Below are positions 30,016 to 39,181 of a stretch of DNA of 64,000 nucleotides, in pieces. Positions within the stretch are counted from its first letter, which is position 1, and each line of letters begins with the position of its first letter. The stretch comes from Porphyridium purpureum (Eukaryota; Rhodophyta; Bangiophyceae; Porphyridiales; Porphyridiaceae), in the NCBI GenBank assembly GCA_008690995.1, contig VRMN01000013.1, positions 310,001 through 374,000 of the forward strand. The letters run 5' to 3'. The position numbers and the translations under genes were made by a program. A model generated the notes under the pieces. It was not told the origin of the DNA. It did no database searches and worked only from the letters and a program-made list of their open reading frames with translations.

Positions 30016-33000
30016 ATGGAGCCTCCTGTAATGGGTGTTGTGGAAGGTGTTGCGCACGAGGGTGCGAGGTCAAGGCTCTTCTACAAACATGGGAAAGTGA
30101 GTGGTTCAAAAATCGACTTCTTGATTGACAGTGGAGCGTCGCATAATTTCCTGGGGTCCCGATTCTTGGACGCAAGCGTAAAGTCCAGTTGCGATGAATG
30201 CATGGTCGAGCTTGCGGGAGGACAGAGAATGAAGGTGCACGGCCCCATTGTGCTTGCGGTGGACCTCGGTTTCTGGATAGGGAACGTCGAGTTTTATATC
30301 GGTCCCATTCGTATGGATGCCATCTTAGGGTGGAAATGGCTCAAGATGGTGAATCCTAAGATTGATTGGCAGAAGGGACTGATGGAAACGAGGCCCGAGG
30401 GGAAGGAAATATGCACGTTGGAAAATGTTGAAGAAGTGGTTCCCGAGCTTGACGGGAAAAATCAGAGCGTGGCTGCTTCGGAACACGAGTTGACTCACAT
30501 GCCTATGCAAAGAGACTGTGAGACGTGTGTCGTGGCGAAGATAAAGCGACGCCCGGCCCGAAGGCTGGAGAAAGATGTCAGTGCATTGTCATTCAATGAT
30601 GAAGTCGGAATTGACTTGGTGGAGCCTGGGCGAAATGTGAAGTCGGTAGATGGTTCAAAGTTTATTTTGACGCATATCGACAGAGCCACAGGATGGGTGA
30701 CATTGGCGGGGCTACGTGCGAAAACCCACACGGCGGTTGCGGACGCTTGGAAAAGTGTGCAAGCCGGGAGAGGATGGCCGAAGGTTTTGCGAACGGATGA
30801 TGGGAATGAGTTCAAGGGAGATGTGGGGAGACTGGTGCGTGAACACCTCATAAAGCACGAGGTGGGGATTCCGTACAGGCCAAACAGTCATGCTGAACAG
30901 GAGCGGTTTCACCACACGCTGAATCAGGGAATCCGTGCGAATCTTGTGCAGGCCGGACTCGGGAAGCGTTGGTTCATGCACGCCGCGCAGCATTTTGCGT
31001 TCATGACGAATAGACTTCACGTGGGCAGGAAGTCTGGAAAGACGCCGTTTGAATTACGACATGGTGAAAAATGGTCGCCGAGAAATCTTAGTTTGCCATT
31101 CGGGTGCAAGGTGGTCTACAAAGATGATCAGCCTGACAATAAGTATGCACCGCGAGGAAAAGTTGGCATTCTCGTCGGCGTTGGAGAGCATCCGATGGCA
31201 ATTTTGGTGCTTCCTCGGGATGACTGGACGAGTGAGACCCCAAAAGTAATTCGCACTCAGGATTTTAAGGCATTTACCCATGAGTTCCCTTTAAAGGGAA
31301 TTGAACGAGAGATGGTGAGCCTGAGCCAGCAGGAAGAGTTGCCAGAAGTGGACGAACCATCCGCGGTTGAAGCGGTGCAGGACTTGGATCGTCGTATCGA
31401 TGCTCTCAGAGCTAGAGAAGCGGAGCTTGAGAAAGAGATCGAGGCATTGAAAGTGAGAGTGGTTGACGAAGAACGGGCAGCAGGCACGGGTGGTCCAGTG
31501 ACGATCCCACAGTTGAACTTAACGACTTTGCTGAAAACTGGAGCGGCGTTGGCGTCTGAGCAAGGACGAGCCGCGATGGAAAAAGAAGTCAAATCCATGC
31601 TGAAATTTGGGGTATGGGATGAGAGTCCCTTGACGCTGGAGGAGGCCCGGAGGCAACCTGGTGCTCGTTTCGTACGCACACATTTCATTTTCGGTCTGAA
31701 ATTTGCTGAGATGCCGGAAGAATTTCGCAAGGTGAAGTGCCGCTTGGTGGCCGGGGGAAACAGGATATGGGGGTCCGATGGAGCTGCGACGAATGACATT
31801 TTTGATTATGAGACGCCTGCTGGTTTGTCAGCTATCCGAATGATAATAGCTGTGGCTGCAATTCTGGGCCTTCAGATTGTTAGTTTCGACATCAGCTCGG
31901 CATACCTCCATGCGGACCTGTCTGGGCCACCTACGTTTGCATACTTACCGCGTGAAATTTGTGATTCAAAAGACACAGTAGTCAGGCTGAGAAAGGCGCT
32001 GTATGGCTTGCCCAGGAGCGGCTCGGATTTCTCACAAGATGCTCGGAGGAGATTGCAAAAGTTCCAGTGGAAGCTCGTGCATGGTGAAAAGAATGTGTAC
32101 GTCCGGAGAAATGCTGCAAGTTCGTCAGTTGCGTTGTTGGCTCTGTACGTGGATGATGGTCTATTAGCCTGTCGAGAGGAGGAACGCCCAGGAATCATCG
32201 AAGAATTGAAACAAGAGTTTCTCATAGAAAAAGCACCAGAACTATTGACGGAAGGAGGATCCTTGAGATTCCTGGGGACGAGCATTTCCCTCAAAAATGG
32301 GAGCGTGAGTTTGGCGAATCAAGAGTATCAAGATGTGGTCATTCGGGAATTTGAGCAGGATATTAGACGCGTATTGCGTGCCGTGAAGTCACCATCTGAG
32401 AAGCTAGATGGCGAGGAAGTTCTGAATTATCAAGTCATCTGGAAGACTTTGAAAGTAAGAGAACACGTCGGGAGGCTGATGTGGCTCGCCAGAACGGTTC
32501 GACCTGATATTGCGTATGCAGTCGGTATGATTGCCCGGTACGTTGACAAGTGGAATGTGGCAGCAGAAAGGCTGCTCGTACGAGTCGTGCAGTATTTGAA
32601 AACACCTCGGGAAGCATTGGAGTATCACGTGTTGGGGAATCTCAAGGAAGGCATCAGAGGGGTGAACATTCTTGGATACACGGATGCTGACTTTGCTGGT
32701 TGTCCAGAGAGTCGTGTGTCGACTTCTGGAAGAGCAACGTACTTAGTTGCTGGAGATTACAAGTACCTAGTGGATTGGTCTTCAAGAAAGCAGCGTTTCG
32801 TGAGCTCGTCGACTTCAGAGTCGGAGCTGGCCGCCCTAGAGGAAACTGTGCAACTCTCGTTGTTTCCTGCATTGTCTTTCTTGCGAAGTATACGTGACGG
32901 AGAGTTCTCGGTGATTTTGATGTGTGACAATCAAGCTGTGATGCGAGCAATAGAGATGGGGTACTCGCCAAAGTTGCATCATATGGCGATAACCCGAGCA

Positions 33001-33180
33001 ACAGATTTGGCCTGGTTGCATCAGGTGTGCGAAAAGCAGAAACTTGTGAAACTGGCATTTGTGAAGACGGACGAAAATGTGGCGGACTTAATGACCAAGG
33101 CCTTATTTCCGGAGGGCCACATTAAGTGCTGGGAGAAGTTACGCGTCCCTCAGACCGGAAGGAGGAGCGTGGAATTTTAG
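30016..33180 (+). CDS. Copia B Pol: gypsy-like protease, integrase, RT, RNase H
   Basis: The frame has 1,054 codons. The protease at about residues 33-118 has FLIDSGASHNFL and DAILGWKWL followed by NPKIDW, which is the Ty3/Gypsy style. The integrase zinc site is H157/H161/C168/C171 and the core contains RTDDGNEF near 260. Reverse transcriptase carries YVDDGLLAC near 709, and RNase H carries YTDADFAGC near 888, with SSTSESELAAL after it. The end overlaps the first bases of the 3' LTR. Confidence 0.88.
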   Translation: MEPPVMGVVEGVAHEGARSRLFYKHGKVSGSKIDFLIDSGASHNFLGSRFLDASVKSSCDECMVELAGGQRMKVHGPIVLAVDLGFWIGNVEFYIGPIRMDAILGWKWLKMVNPKIDWQKGLMETRPEGKEICTLENVEEVVPELDGKNQSVAASEHELTHMPMQRDCETCVVAKIKRRPARRLEKDVSALSFNDEVGIDLVEPGRNVKSVDGSKFILTHIDRATGWVTLAGLRAKTHTAVADAWKSVQAGRGWPKVLRTDDGNEFKGDVGRLVREHLIKHEVGIPYRPNSHAEQERFHHTLNQGIRANLVQAGLGKRWFMHAAQHFAFMTNRLHVGRKSGKTPFELRHGEKWSPRNLSLPFGCKVVYKDDQPDNKYAPRGKVGILVGVGEHPMAILVLPRDDWTSETPKVIRTQDFKAFTHEFPLKGIEREMVSLSQQEELPEVDEPSAVEAVQDLDRRIDALRAREAELEKEIEALKVRVVDEERAAGTGGPVTIPQLNLTTLLKTGAALASEQGRAAMEKEVKSMLKFGVWDESPLTLEEARRQPGARFVRTHFIFGLKFAEMPEEFRKVKCRLVAGGNRIWGSDGAATNDIFDYETPAGLSAIRMIIAVAAILGLQIVSFDISSAYLHADLSGPPTFAYLPREICDSKDTVVRLRKALYGLPRSGSDFSQDARRRLQKFQWKLVHGEKNVYVRRNAASSSVALLALYVDDGLLACREEERPGIIEELKQEFLIEKAPELLTEGGSLRFLGTSISLKNGSVSLANQEYQDVVIREFEQDIRRVLRAVKSPSEKLDGEEVLNYQVIWKTLKVREHVGRLMWLARTVRPDIAYAVGMIARYVDKWNVAAERLLVRVVQYLKTPREALEYHVLGNLKEGIRGVNILGYTDADFAGCPESRVSTSGRATYLVAGDYKYLVDWSSRKQRFVSSSTSESELAALEETVQLSLFPALSFLRSIRDGEFSVILMCDNQAVMRAIEMGYSPKLHHMAITRATDLAWLHQVCEKQKLVKLAFVKTDENVADLMTKALFPEGHIKCWEKLRVPQTGRRSVEF
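33157..33169 (+). other. Polypurine tract of copia B
   Basis: The purine-rich sequence cggaaggaggagc stands immediately before the 3' LTR, where plus-strand DNA synthesis is primed in LTR elements. Confidence 0.65.
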
Positions 33181-33962
33181 GGTTCCGCCCCGAGAGACGC
33201 CGTAGGGTTTTGAGTACAAAACCCTAGAAAGTTCTATGATGAAAGATTGTTCGAGAAGCGTGATGATCTCGGACCTGCGAAATGTTTGTCATTGTCGTTT
33301 TGTGTGGCCTTGTGCAAAGGTCAAAGGCCGGCCGAAGCTTCTGGATTCGTTCTTGACGCGCCCTCCCGGCCATTTTCCGGATACGTGGCCGGCTGTGGTT
33401 GCGAGTTGTGGAACGAATCAAAACCTGTGGTGGAAATTCGTCCTGTTGGAGAAATTTGTTCTCCCGTCCTTGCTGGAAAGAGCAAGGACGAAGGGTATAA
33501 AAGGACGAAGGGGCAAGCTGGTTCCCAGGAATTTCCAGGTCAAGGTAGAAGAAGAGGTAAGGGCAAATAGAATAAAAAGAGAATTGGTTAGTTGGATTGA
33601 GGCAGTCGTTGGAAGACTTGGGTTGGATTTGCGGGAGAGGCACGCTAGCGTGTTGTGCGAGCGGATATCGGTCTGGAGTGTTTTTAAAAAGGCAGCTGGG
33701 GTTTAAACGTACCTTCCATCACCCTTCACTTGTCAAGACCGGTCCACTCCCTCTCGTAGTCCCCTATAAGTTGAATTTTCTGTCCTCTCTTCCTTTCTAG
33801 CCACTTTTCTCTGATTGTCCTGCTTGTCCTTCCGTTCGTTTCGGTGTGTCGGTTCGTCGTCGGTTTGTCAGTTTCCGGGGTGTGGCGGTTTCCAGTTCCT
33901 GTTATCGGTGAAGCGATCCGGTTTTGTTGATTCGGTTACAAAGCAGAAAGGGAGAAATTCCA
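33170..33962 (+). repeat. 3' LTR of copia B
   Basis: This copy is colinear with 28206-28998 at a constant offset of 4,964 bases, with one difference noticed in reading. It holds the same TATA box and palindrome (33204-33225). Confidence 0.92.
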
Positions 33963-34153
33963 AGCTTTTAATCCATGACAAAGGGTACACTAGGATGTAT
34001 TAAAAAAAGAGTTTAAAAAAGAAGGAATAATTAATGCGGTGGATGGGAGTTTGAGCGGGTGCGCCACGAGCGGGACAAGGGGTGGTGCGCGAGGGGGGAT
34101 GGGGTGGAGTGGGCCGTGGCCATGGCGCGGTGGGCTGGTTGAAAGCGGCTGGT
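33963..34153. other. Right flank of copia B and 3' end of the amidase gene
   Basis: This is a short A-rich stretch (attaaaaaaagagtttaaaa) followed by a G-rich stretch. No duplication of the bases left of 28206 is seen. Confidence 0.4.
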
Positions 34154-35080
34154 TTAGCGCTGTAGCACGTGCACTCGGTCTGGGGCAGCGGCTGCTGCGC
34201 GGTCCACGTCAATGCTGGTGATAAGGAGACCCGCTTCGGAGCGGCCCAGGTGGTTGACCAGCCGCCGCCGCTCGAGGTCGATCACCGCGCTGCCGCCGGC
34301 AAACTGGCTGCCGCGCTCCAGGCCCGTGCGGTTTGCGGCCACAAAGTGGCACGGCGCACCGAGCAGCGGTTCAAGTCGCCAGCCCCAGTAGTTGTGCAAC
34401 TGTTCGAGCGCTTGCTGCTCTGCATGAGCAGCGGCCGCGGGCGTGCTTGCCTCGTGGTCGCCATCCTCGTCTGCTGGCTTTGGTGATTGGAGCCACGCAG
34501 TCGACAGAATCAGCAGCGCGGCCTTCTGGTCTCTGCAAAAGGACGCCAGCGCAAACGTGTCGCGCTCAAAGTCAAAGTCTTCGCAGTTGAGGTCCATGCA
34601 GATGCCGAACACCACGCGGCATCCGCGCAGCTCGACGACATGGAAACCAGTGCCTGGTTTTGCCCACGCCTTGTCTGTGACATACAAAAACGTCTTTCTA
34701 TAGTTCAGCCGCAGCTTGCCGTGCTCGTCCAGCACGTACAGCGAGTTGTAAAAGTCGCCCTGGGCATCCACTTCAGCGTAGCCGGCGACCACGCAGCAGC
34801 GAAGTCTGAGCGCCTGCGCGCGGCAAAACCGATACGTAGGCCCAGCAGGCGGCCGACTGTTCTCGCCAGGCTCACCGTCTTCACCACCACCTGCATATTC
34901 CACAAACGGCCGGATTTCTTCCTTGCTGTGGAACACGTACCCAGCGAACGCCATTTCGGGCAGCACCAGAAAGTCGAGCTCGCCCGGCCGCAAGTGCGAC
35001 ACCATGGCTTCCACGGCAAGAACATTCTTCTCCAGCTCGCCCCATACTGGCGTATACTGCACGCAAGCAATTCTCACCAT
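34154..35080 (-). CDS. Protein N-terminal amidase, NTA1-like nitrilase superfamily
   Basis: The ATG at 35080 begins MVRIACVQYTPVWGELEKN, the usual nitrilase-fold start; a longer frame upstream adds 16 unlike residues. The Glu-Lys-Cys triad is present: FLVLPEMAFAGYVF (Glu), LNYRKTFLYVTDKAW (Lys) and VVFGICMDLNCEDF (Cys). The KTFLYVTDK and GICMDLN forms are those of yeast NTA1, which deamidates N-terminal Asn/Gln to start Arg/N-degron decay. It has 308 residues and no targeting signal. An Ala/Glu-rich insert near 208-232 (PADEDGDHEASTPAAAAHAE) is extra. It is divergent from the Myb-like gene, 156 bases away. Substrate choice is by family. Confidence 0.82.
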   Translation of the reverse strand: MVRIACVQYTPVWGELEKNVLAVEAMVSHLRPGELDFLVLPEMAFAGYVFHSKEEIRPFVEYAGGGEDGEPGENSRPPAGPTYRFCRAQALRLRCCVVAGYAEVDAQGDFYNSLYVLDEHGKLRLNYRKTFLYVTDKAWAKPGTGFHVVELRGCRVVFGICMDLNCEDFDFERDTFALASFCRDQKAALLILSTAWLQSPKPADEDGDHEASTPAAAAHAEQQALEQLHNYWGWRLEPLLGAPCHFVAANRTGLERGSQFAGGSAVIDLERRRLVNHLGRSEAGLLITSIDVDRAAAAAPDRVHVLQR

Positions 35081-35236
35081 ACTGCCCCCACCCACAAGAC
35101 ATGCGCTTCTGCTGCGGACCACGCACAACCTGGTTTGACGTTCACGCGCATCGCAACTTTCCTTTTATACACGCACCGACGACATATCGACGGGAAACGG
35201 GACAAAAGAAATACCCGCCCGGCGGTGTGCGACGCC
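35081..35236. promoter_or_regulatory. Short bidirectional promoter region
   Basis: Only 156 bases lie between the divergent ATGs of the NTA1-like and Myb-like genes, so both promoters must sit here or overlap the genes. No clear TATA box is shared; a weak ttttatac lies near 35,162. Confidence 0.4.
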
Positions 35237-36949
35237 ATGCCCGAGCTTGCGGCACACACCACCACTCCTGGCGATGATGCAAGCGCCGTTCGTGATGCGG
35301 AGCGGAAACGCGCCGCCGAGCGCGAGGCGAAGAAGGCACGGCACAAAAGGCGCAAAAAGGAGTTGGGAGAGGAGGAGTACAGACGCCTGAAAAGTGAGAA
35401 GCAGAAGCGGAAACAGGCGCGGAAAGAACGACAGACGCGCCAGGCAGGCGGCAAAGCAAGAGAGGCGGATGTCGCGGCTTTGGAAACGACGCACGATGCC
35501 TACGCGGCCCAAACTGCGCCGCCGCAAGTTAAAAGTGGGGTTAACATGGAGCCTGGTGTTGCGCGAGAGTCTCGTGCCCTCACCATGGATGGAGAATCGG
35601 GCGCAAAGCCGGGCGCAAAAGTGGTTACAGCAGTGGCCGCAGACGCACAGGTACGACCGCGTGAGGGACCGCAAGAACAGCCGCGAATAGAGTCAGAAAC
35701 AGAGTCACACACAGATCCGCAGCTGCTAGCGACGCACCAGTCAAAGCCACGGACAAAGCAAAAGACAGCCATTCGGACAGCAAACATGCTAGTTTACAGA
35801 AACCCGCTGCCCGTGGATGAAGTGAGCTTCTTCTTCGAGCACGACGCAGATTTCACGACGATGTGTTCCAAAGCGCAGGACATTGCGACCATGTCCGAAA
35901 AGCGCACCTACAAGTGGCATGAGGAGCACAAGCACGAGTTTCTTTCCGGCCCATTCACGTCCAGCGAACGCCGGCAGCTGTGGATGGCGATGGCGGCAAC
36001 AGCGCGCGCGCATAGCATGCAGTGCAGCGCGCCAGAGCACCTTCAGATTATCGCACAGTCGCGGCCGCGCCTGTACCCGGCCGGGTTTTGGTTGCGCGTT
36101 GCCGACTTGATGCCTCAGCGCTCAGTGCAGTCCGTTCTTGCGCAGGCGGGGAATCTGCTGAGCAAGGTGGGCGAGAAGCGCGGGCCGTGGAGCGAAGAAG
36201 AGGACGCACAGCTTTACTTTATGCTGGGCGCCACGCCTGACGAAAAGAACGACAAGTTTAAATGGCAGAAGATTGGCGATGAGCTCGGCCGCAGCCGCAG
36301 CGCGTGTCGAGAGCGCTACCGCGCACTCGAGGCTCGGAAAGAACACGAGCGCAAGGACATTGCCAACGGCTCTCTGGGCCCCTCGGAGGTGCAGCTTGTC
36401 ATGAATCGCGTCGCCCGGCTGGGCTTCCTGCATGAGCTCGCCCAAAGACCATTGATTCCGTGGCAGGAGGTGGCTCGTGGCGTGCCGCACCGCACGGCGA
36501 GGCAATGTCAAGCGGCGTGGGTGATTGAGGTTGAGCAGCGGGGCAGGAACCACAAGTCATTTTCGCAAATCAGCGGGACTGACCTTGGGCTCATTCGCAA
36601 GCTCAAGGCACTTCCAAGCAACTGCGTGCGCTTGTCTCAGATTCCGTGGGATCAGCTTGTACCGGGACTAGATCCAAGCCGCGCGCGCGCGCGATTCCGC
36701 ACGCTCAGTCGCTTTTACATCCCGGAAATCAAGACGTGCCCGCGCGCAGAGCGTGAGGAAAAGTTTCCGTGGCGCGAACGCGTCCGCGTGATCGAGGCAA
36801 ACATCGCGCAAGTTGTGGAGCGCACGGATCGCAGAAAAGTACGCAGATACAAAGTCAACGTACCGCCGAGCATGCAGTCTCTACTTGAGGTTGACTCTGG
36901 ATGCACCGGGGACGCCGGACAGAGTGTGACGCCTGCAGAGTCGAAATGA
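35237..36949 (+). CDS. Myb/SANT-domain protein, TTF1/REB1-like
   Basis: The ATG at 35237 (MPELAAHTTT) gives 570 residues; the same frame stays open further upstream only as a shadow of the amidase gene. Residues about 20-70 are a very basic Lys/Arg/Glu helix. From about 220 come GPFTSSERRQLWMAM, then RGPWSEEEDAQLYFMLG and KWQKIGDELGRSRSACRERYRAL, a classical Myb repeat, followed by PLIPWQEVARGVPHRTARQCQAAW and further Myb-like units. The order (atypical plus typical Myb repeats after a basic tail) resembles RNA polymerase I termination/replication-barrier factors (TTF1, Reb1). It is a nuclear DNA-binding protein; the exact role is inferred. Confidence 0.65.
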   Translation: MPELAAHTTTPGDDASAVRDAERKRAAEREAKKARHKRRKKELGEEEYRRLKSEKQKRKQARKERQTRQAGGKAREADVAALETTHDAYAAQTAPPQVKSGVNMEPGVARESRALTMDGESGAKPGAKVVTAVAADAQVRPREGPQEQPRIESETESHTDPQLLATHQSKPRTKQKTAIRTANMLVYRNPLPVDEVSFFFEHDADFTTMCSKAQDIATMSEKRTYKWHEEHKHEFLSGPFTSSERRQLWMAMAATARAHSMQCSAPEHLQIIAQSRPRLYPAGFWLRVADLMPQRSVQSVLAQAGNLLSKVGEKRGPWSEEEDAQLYFMLGATPDEKNDKFKWQKIGDELGRSRSACRERYRALEARKEHERKDIANGSLGPSEVQLVMNRVARLGFLHELAQRPLIPWQEVARGVPHRTARQCQAAWVIEVEQRGRNHKSFSQISGTDLGLIRKLKALPSNCVRLSQIPWDQLVPGLDPSRARARFRTLSRFYIPEIKTCPRAEREEKFPWRERVRVIEANIAQVVERTDRRKVRRYKVNVPPSMQSLLEVDSGCTGDAGQSVTPAESK

Positions 36950-37549
36950 GGCGTCCAAACGGGCGGGCATTGCGCGGATGAGGCGCGAGCTGATAAACGA
37001 GCGAGGGATGATTTTCGCTGCGATTGAGTAGGACGTTTCTTGATCTTTCAGACCATGTCATTCAGGTCTCGTGGTCACGACCGGAGCCTCATGGCCGAGA
37101 CCACCTGTGTCAACGACAATAAACGAGTGCAGGGACTTCAAGTCGGGTTGGTGCTACAGAAACCGTGTCGAGCGGCGCGCGCATGCCCGTATGCAGCTGC
37201 ACGCGACAGAAAGCCCAGTCGCGCATCCGCCCTCGAATCGTCTGTCTATGCAAGTGCAAGTGGATCCAGACACACGTTCCATGCCACCCAGGTGGTGCCA
37301 CGGCATGCATGTAATCCGGATTCGCTCTTGTCCTGCGGCTACTAATCGCTGAAGCCCACCAAAGTGAGTGACGCCGCGATTCTGATCTTTTTTGAGTGGT
37401 GCGGCGCTGGCGGGGAAAGGGAAAAGTAGACGCGGAGGGACCCAGTCGTCAGGGCGCTTGGTAGGTTAGAGAAATCGATCTGGCAGACCGTCAAGTCGTA
37501 GGATTCTGAGCCTTTGCGACACACCGCACCGCAGGCGACAGGCGCAAGT
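36950..37549. other. Intergenic stretch before AspRS
   Basis: No gene or repeat is seen. It holds the 3' flank of the Myb gene and the AspRS promoter. Confidence 0.4.
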
Positions 37550-39181
37550 ATGGCGGACGACGCGTCGTCAGAAATGACGGCCGAGCAGAAGAAGGCCATG
37601 CGCGACGAGAAGAAGAAGCAAAAAGAGGCAGAGAAGGCGGCCAAGGAGGCGCGAAAGCGGGAAGAGCAGGAGGCACTGAAGCGCAAGCAGGATGAACTGG
37701 AAGCGCTCAGCAAGGACATTGAGTTTCTCAGCGTCGAGGAAGGGCACCAACCCACGCAGCTTTTTGGTACGTACAAGGTGATCCGGTCGGCGTGCGCTTC
37801 TACCGGTTCGGGCCGCACGTTCACGCCGATCGAGTCGCTGGGTACATCGCTCGAAGGCCAGCACGTGTGGTGCCGAGCCCGCGTTGCCAACGTGCGCGGC
37901 AAGGGAAAGGCGGCGTTTCTAGTGCTGCGACAGATGCGCGGCACCGCACAGGCGCTTGTCGAGGAATCTGACATCGTACCCCGCGACATGATCAAGTGGA
38001 TCTCCAAGGAGATCACGGCTGAGTCCATTGTGGACGTCTTTGGACTTGTCAAGCTTGCTGAAGTCAAGTCGTGCACAGTGTCGGATGTGGAGTTGTTCGT
38101 TAGCCGGCTGTACCTGGTCAGCAAGGCGGACCCCTTGCCGTTCTTGCTCGAGGACGCTGCTCGACCGGCGCACGTGGACGGTGCGCACGTGCTTCGTGAC
38201 ACGCGCCTGGACAACCGCGCGATCGACCTGCGCGTGCCGGCGCACAAGGCGATCATGCGCGTCCAAGGTGGCGTGTGCGCGCTGTTCCGGGAGCACCTAT
38301 CGGCCAAGAGCTTTATCGAGATCCACTCGCCGAAGCTGATCAGTGGCGCGAGCGAAGGGGGTGCCAATGTGTTCCAGCTCGATTACTTTGGCCTTCCGGC
38401 GTGCCTCGCGCAGAGCCCGCAGCTCTACAAGCAGATGGCAATCTGTGCCGACTTTGAACGTGTATTCGAGATTGGGCACGTTTTCCGTGCCGAAAAGTCA
38501 AACACGCATCGGCACCTGACTGAGTTTATCGGGCTCGATATTGAGATGCAGATTGACGAGCACTACATGGAGGTCATGCGCACGCTGGACCACATGTTTG
38601 TGGCAATCTTTGACGGGCTTACGCAGCACTTCCGCGCCGACCTGGACACGGTCGCCGCGCAGTACCCGTTCGAGCCGTTGCGCTACAAGCCGGCAGGCGA
38701 GAACATCATTCTCGAGTTTCCGGAGGGTGTTCGGCTGTTGCGCGAGGCAGGCTACGAGATCGGTGACCACGACGACATGAACACGGAGCTGGAGCGTGCG
38801 CTGGGCAGCATTGTGAAGGAAAAGTACGACACTGACTTTTTCATACTATGCTCGTTCCCGTCTGCTGTGCGCCCCTTCTACACGATGCCGTCGCCCACAA
38901 ACCCAGACTACAGCAACTCATTCGACGTGTTCATTCGCGGCGAGGAAATTGTGTCTGGCGCGCAGCGTATTCACGTGCCCGAAATGCTTATCGAGCGCGC
39001 GAAAGGATGCGGCATTGACCTGGACACGATCAAAGACTACGTTGATGCGTTCCGCTACGGTGCGCCCCCGCATGGAGGCGCCGGCGTGGGGCTCGAGCGC
39101 GTGGTCATGTTGTACCTCGCATTGCCGAATGTGCGGGAGTGCTGTCTGTTTGCACGCGACCCGAAGCGGCTGACGCCGTAG
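37550..39181 (+). CDS. Aspartyl-tRNA synthetase, cytosolic
   Basis: The ATG at 37550 (MADDASSEMTAEQ) gives 543 residues. Residues about 10-60 are a Lys/Glu-rich helix typical of eukaryotic cytosolic AspRS, followed by an OB-fold anticodon-binding domain (HVWCRARVANVRGKGKAAFLVLR). The class II core follows: FIEIHSPKLISGASEGGANVF (motif 1 region), FRAEKSNTHRHLTEFIGLD (motif 2), and GGAGVGLERVVMLYLAL with the family end ...FARDPKRLTP (motif 3). It charges tRNA-Asp. The length is normal and the frame intact. No organelle signal is seen, so it is the cytosolic enzyme. Confidence 0.95.
   Translation: MADDASSEMTAEQKKAMRDEKKKQKEAEKAAKEARKREEQEALKRKQDELEALSKDIEFLSVEEGHQPTQLFGTYKVIRSACASTGSGRTFTPIESLGTSLEGQHVWCRARVANVRGKGKAAFLVLRQMRGTAQALVEESDIVPRDMIKWISKEITAESIVDVFGLVKLAEVKSCTVSDVELFVSRLYLVSKADPLPFLLEDAARPAHVDGAHVLRDTRLDNRAIDLRVPAHKAIMRVQGGVCALFREHLSAKSFIEIHSPKLISGASEGGANVFQLDYFGLPACLAQSPQLYKQMAICADFERVFEIGHVFRAEKSNTHRHLTEFIGLDIEMQIDEHYMEVMRTLDHMFVAIFDGLTQHFRADLDTVAAQYPFEPLRYKPAGENIILEFPEGVRLLREAGYEIGDHDDMNTELERALGSIVKEKYDTDFFILCSFPSAVRPFYTMPSPTNPDYSNSFDVFIRGEEIVSGAQRIHVPEMLIERAKGCGIDLDTIKDYVDAFRYGAPPHGGAGVGLERVVMLYLALPNVRECCLFARDPKRLTP

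Larger units (their letters stand above)
28206..33962 (+). mobile_element. Complete young LTR retrotransposon (copia B), gypsy-like Gag with copia Pol
   Basis: Two 793-bp direct LTRs flank Gag and Pol frames, total 5,757 bp. The LTRs begin TGGAATTT and end AAATTCCA. The primer-binding site and polypurine tract are in place. As read, the two LTRs differ at one position, so the insertion is very recent. It looks whole. Pol order (protease, integrase, RT, RNase H) makes it Ty1/Copia, but Gag and protease resemble Ty3/Gypsy. No clear target-site duplication is seen: tttcg on the left, agctt on the right. Confidence 0.92.

Noticed and set aside
34487-35236. Upstream 250 codons of the frame that contains the Myb-like gene
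   Set aside because: This part is the opposite-strand shadow of the NTA1-like amidase, which has full catalytic motifs.
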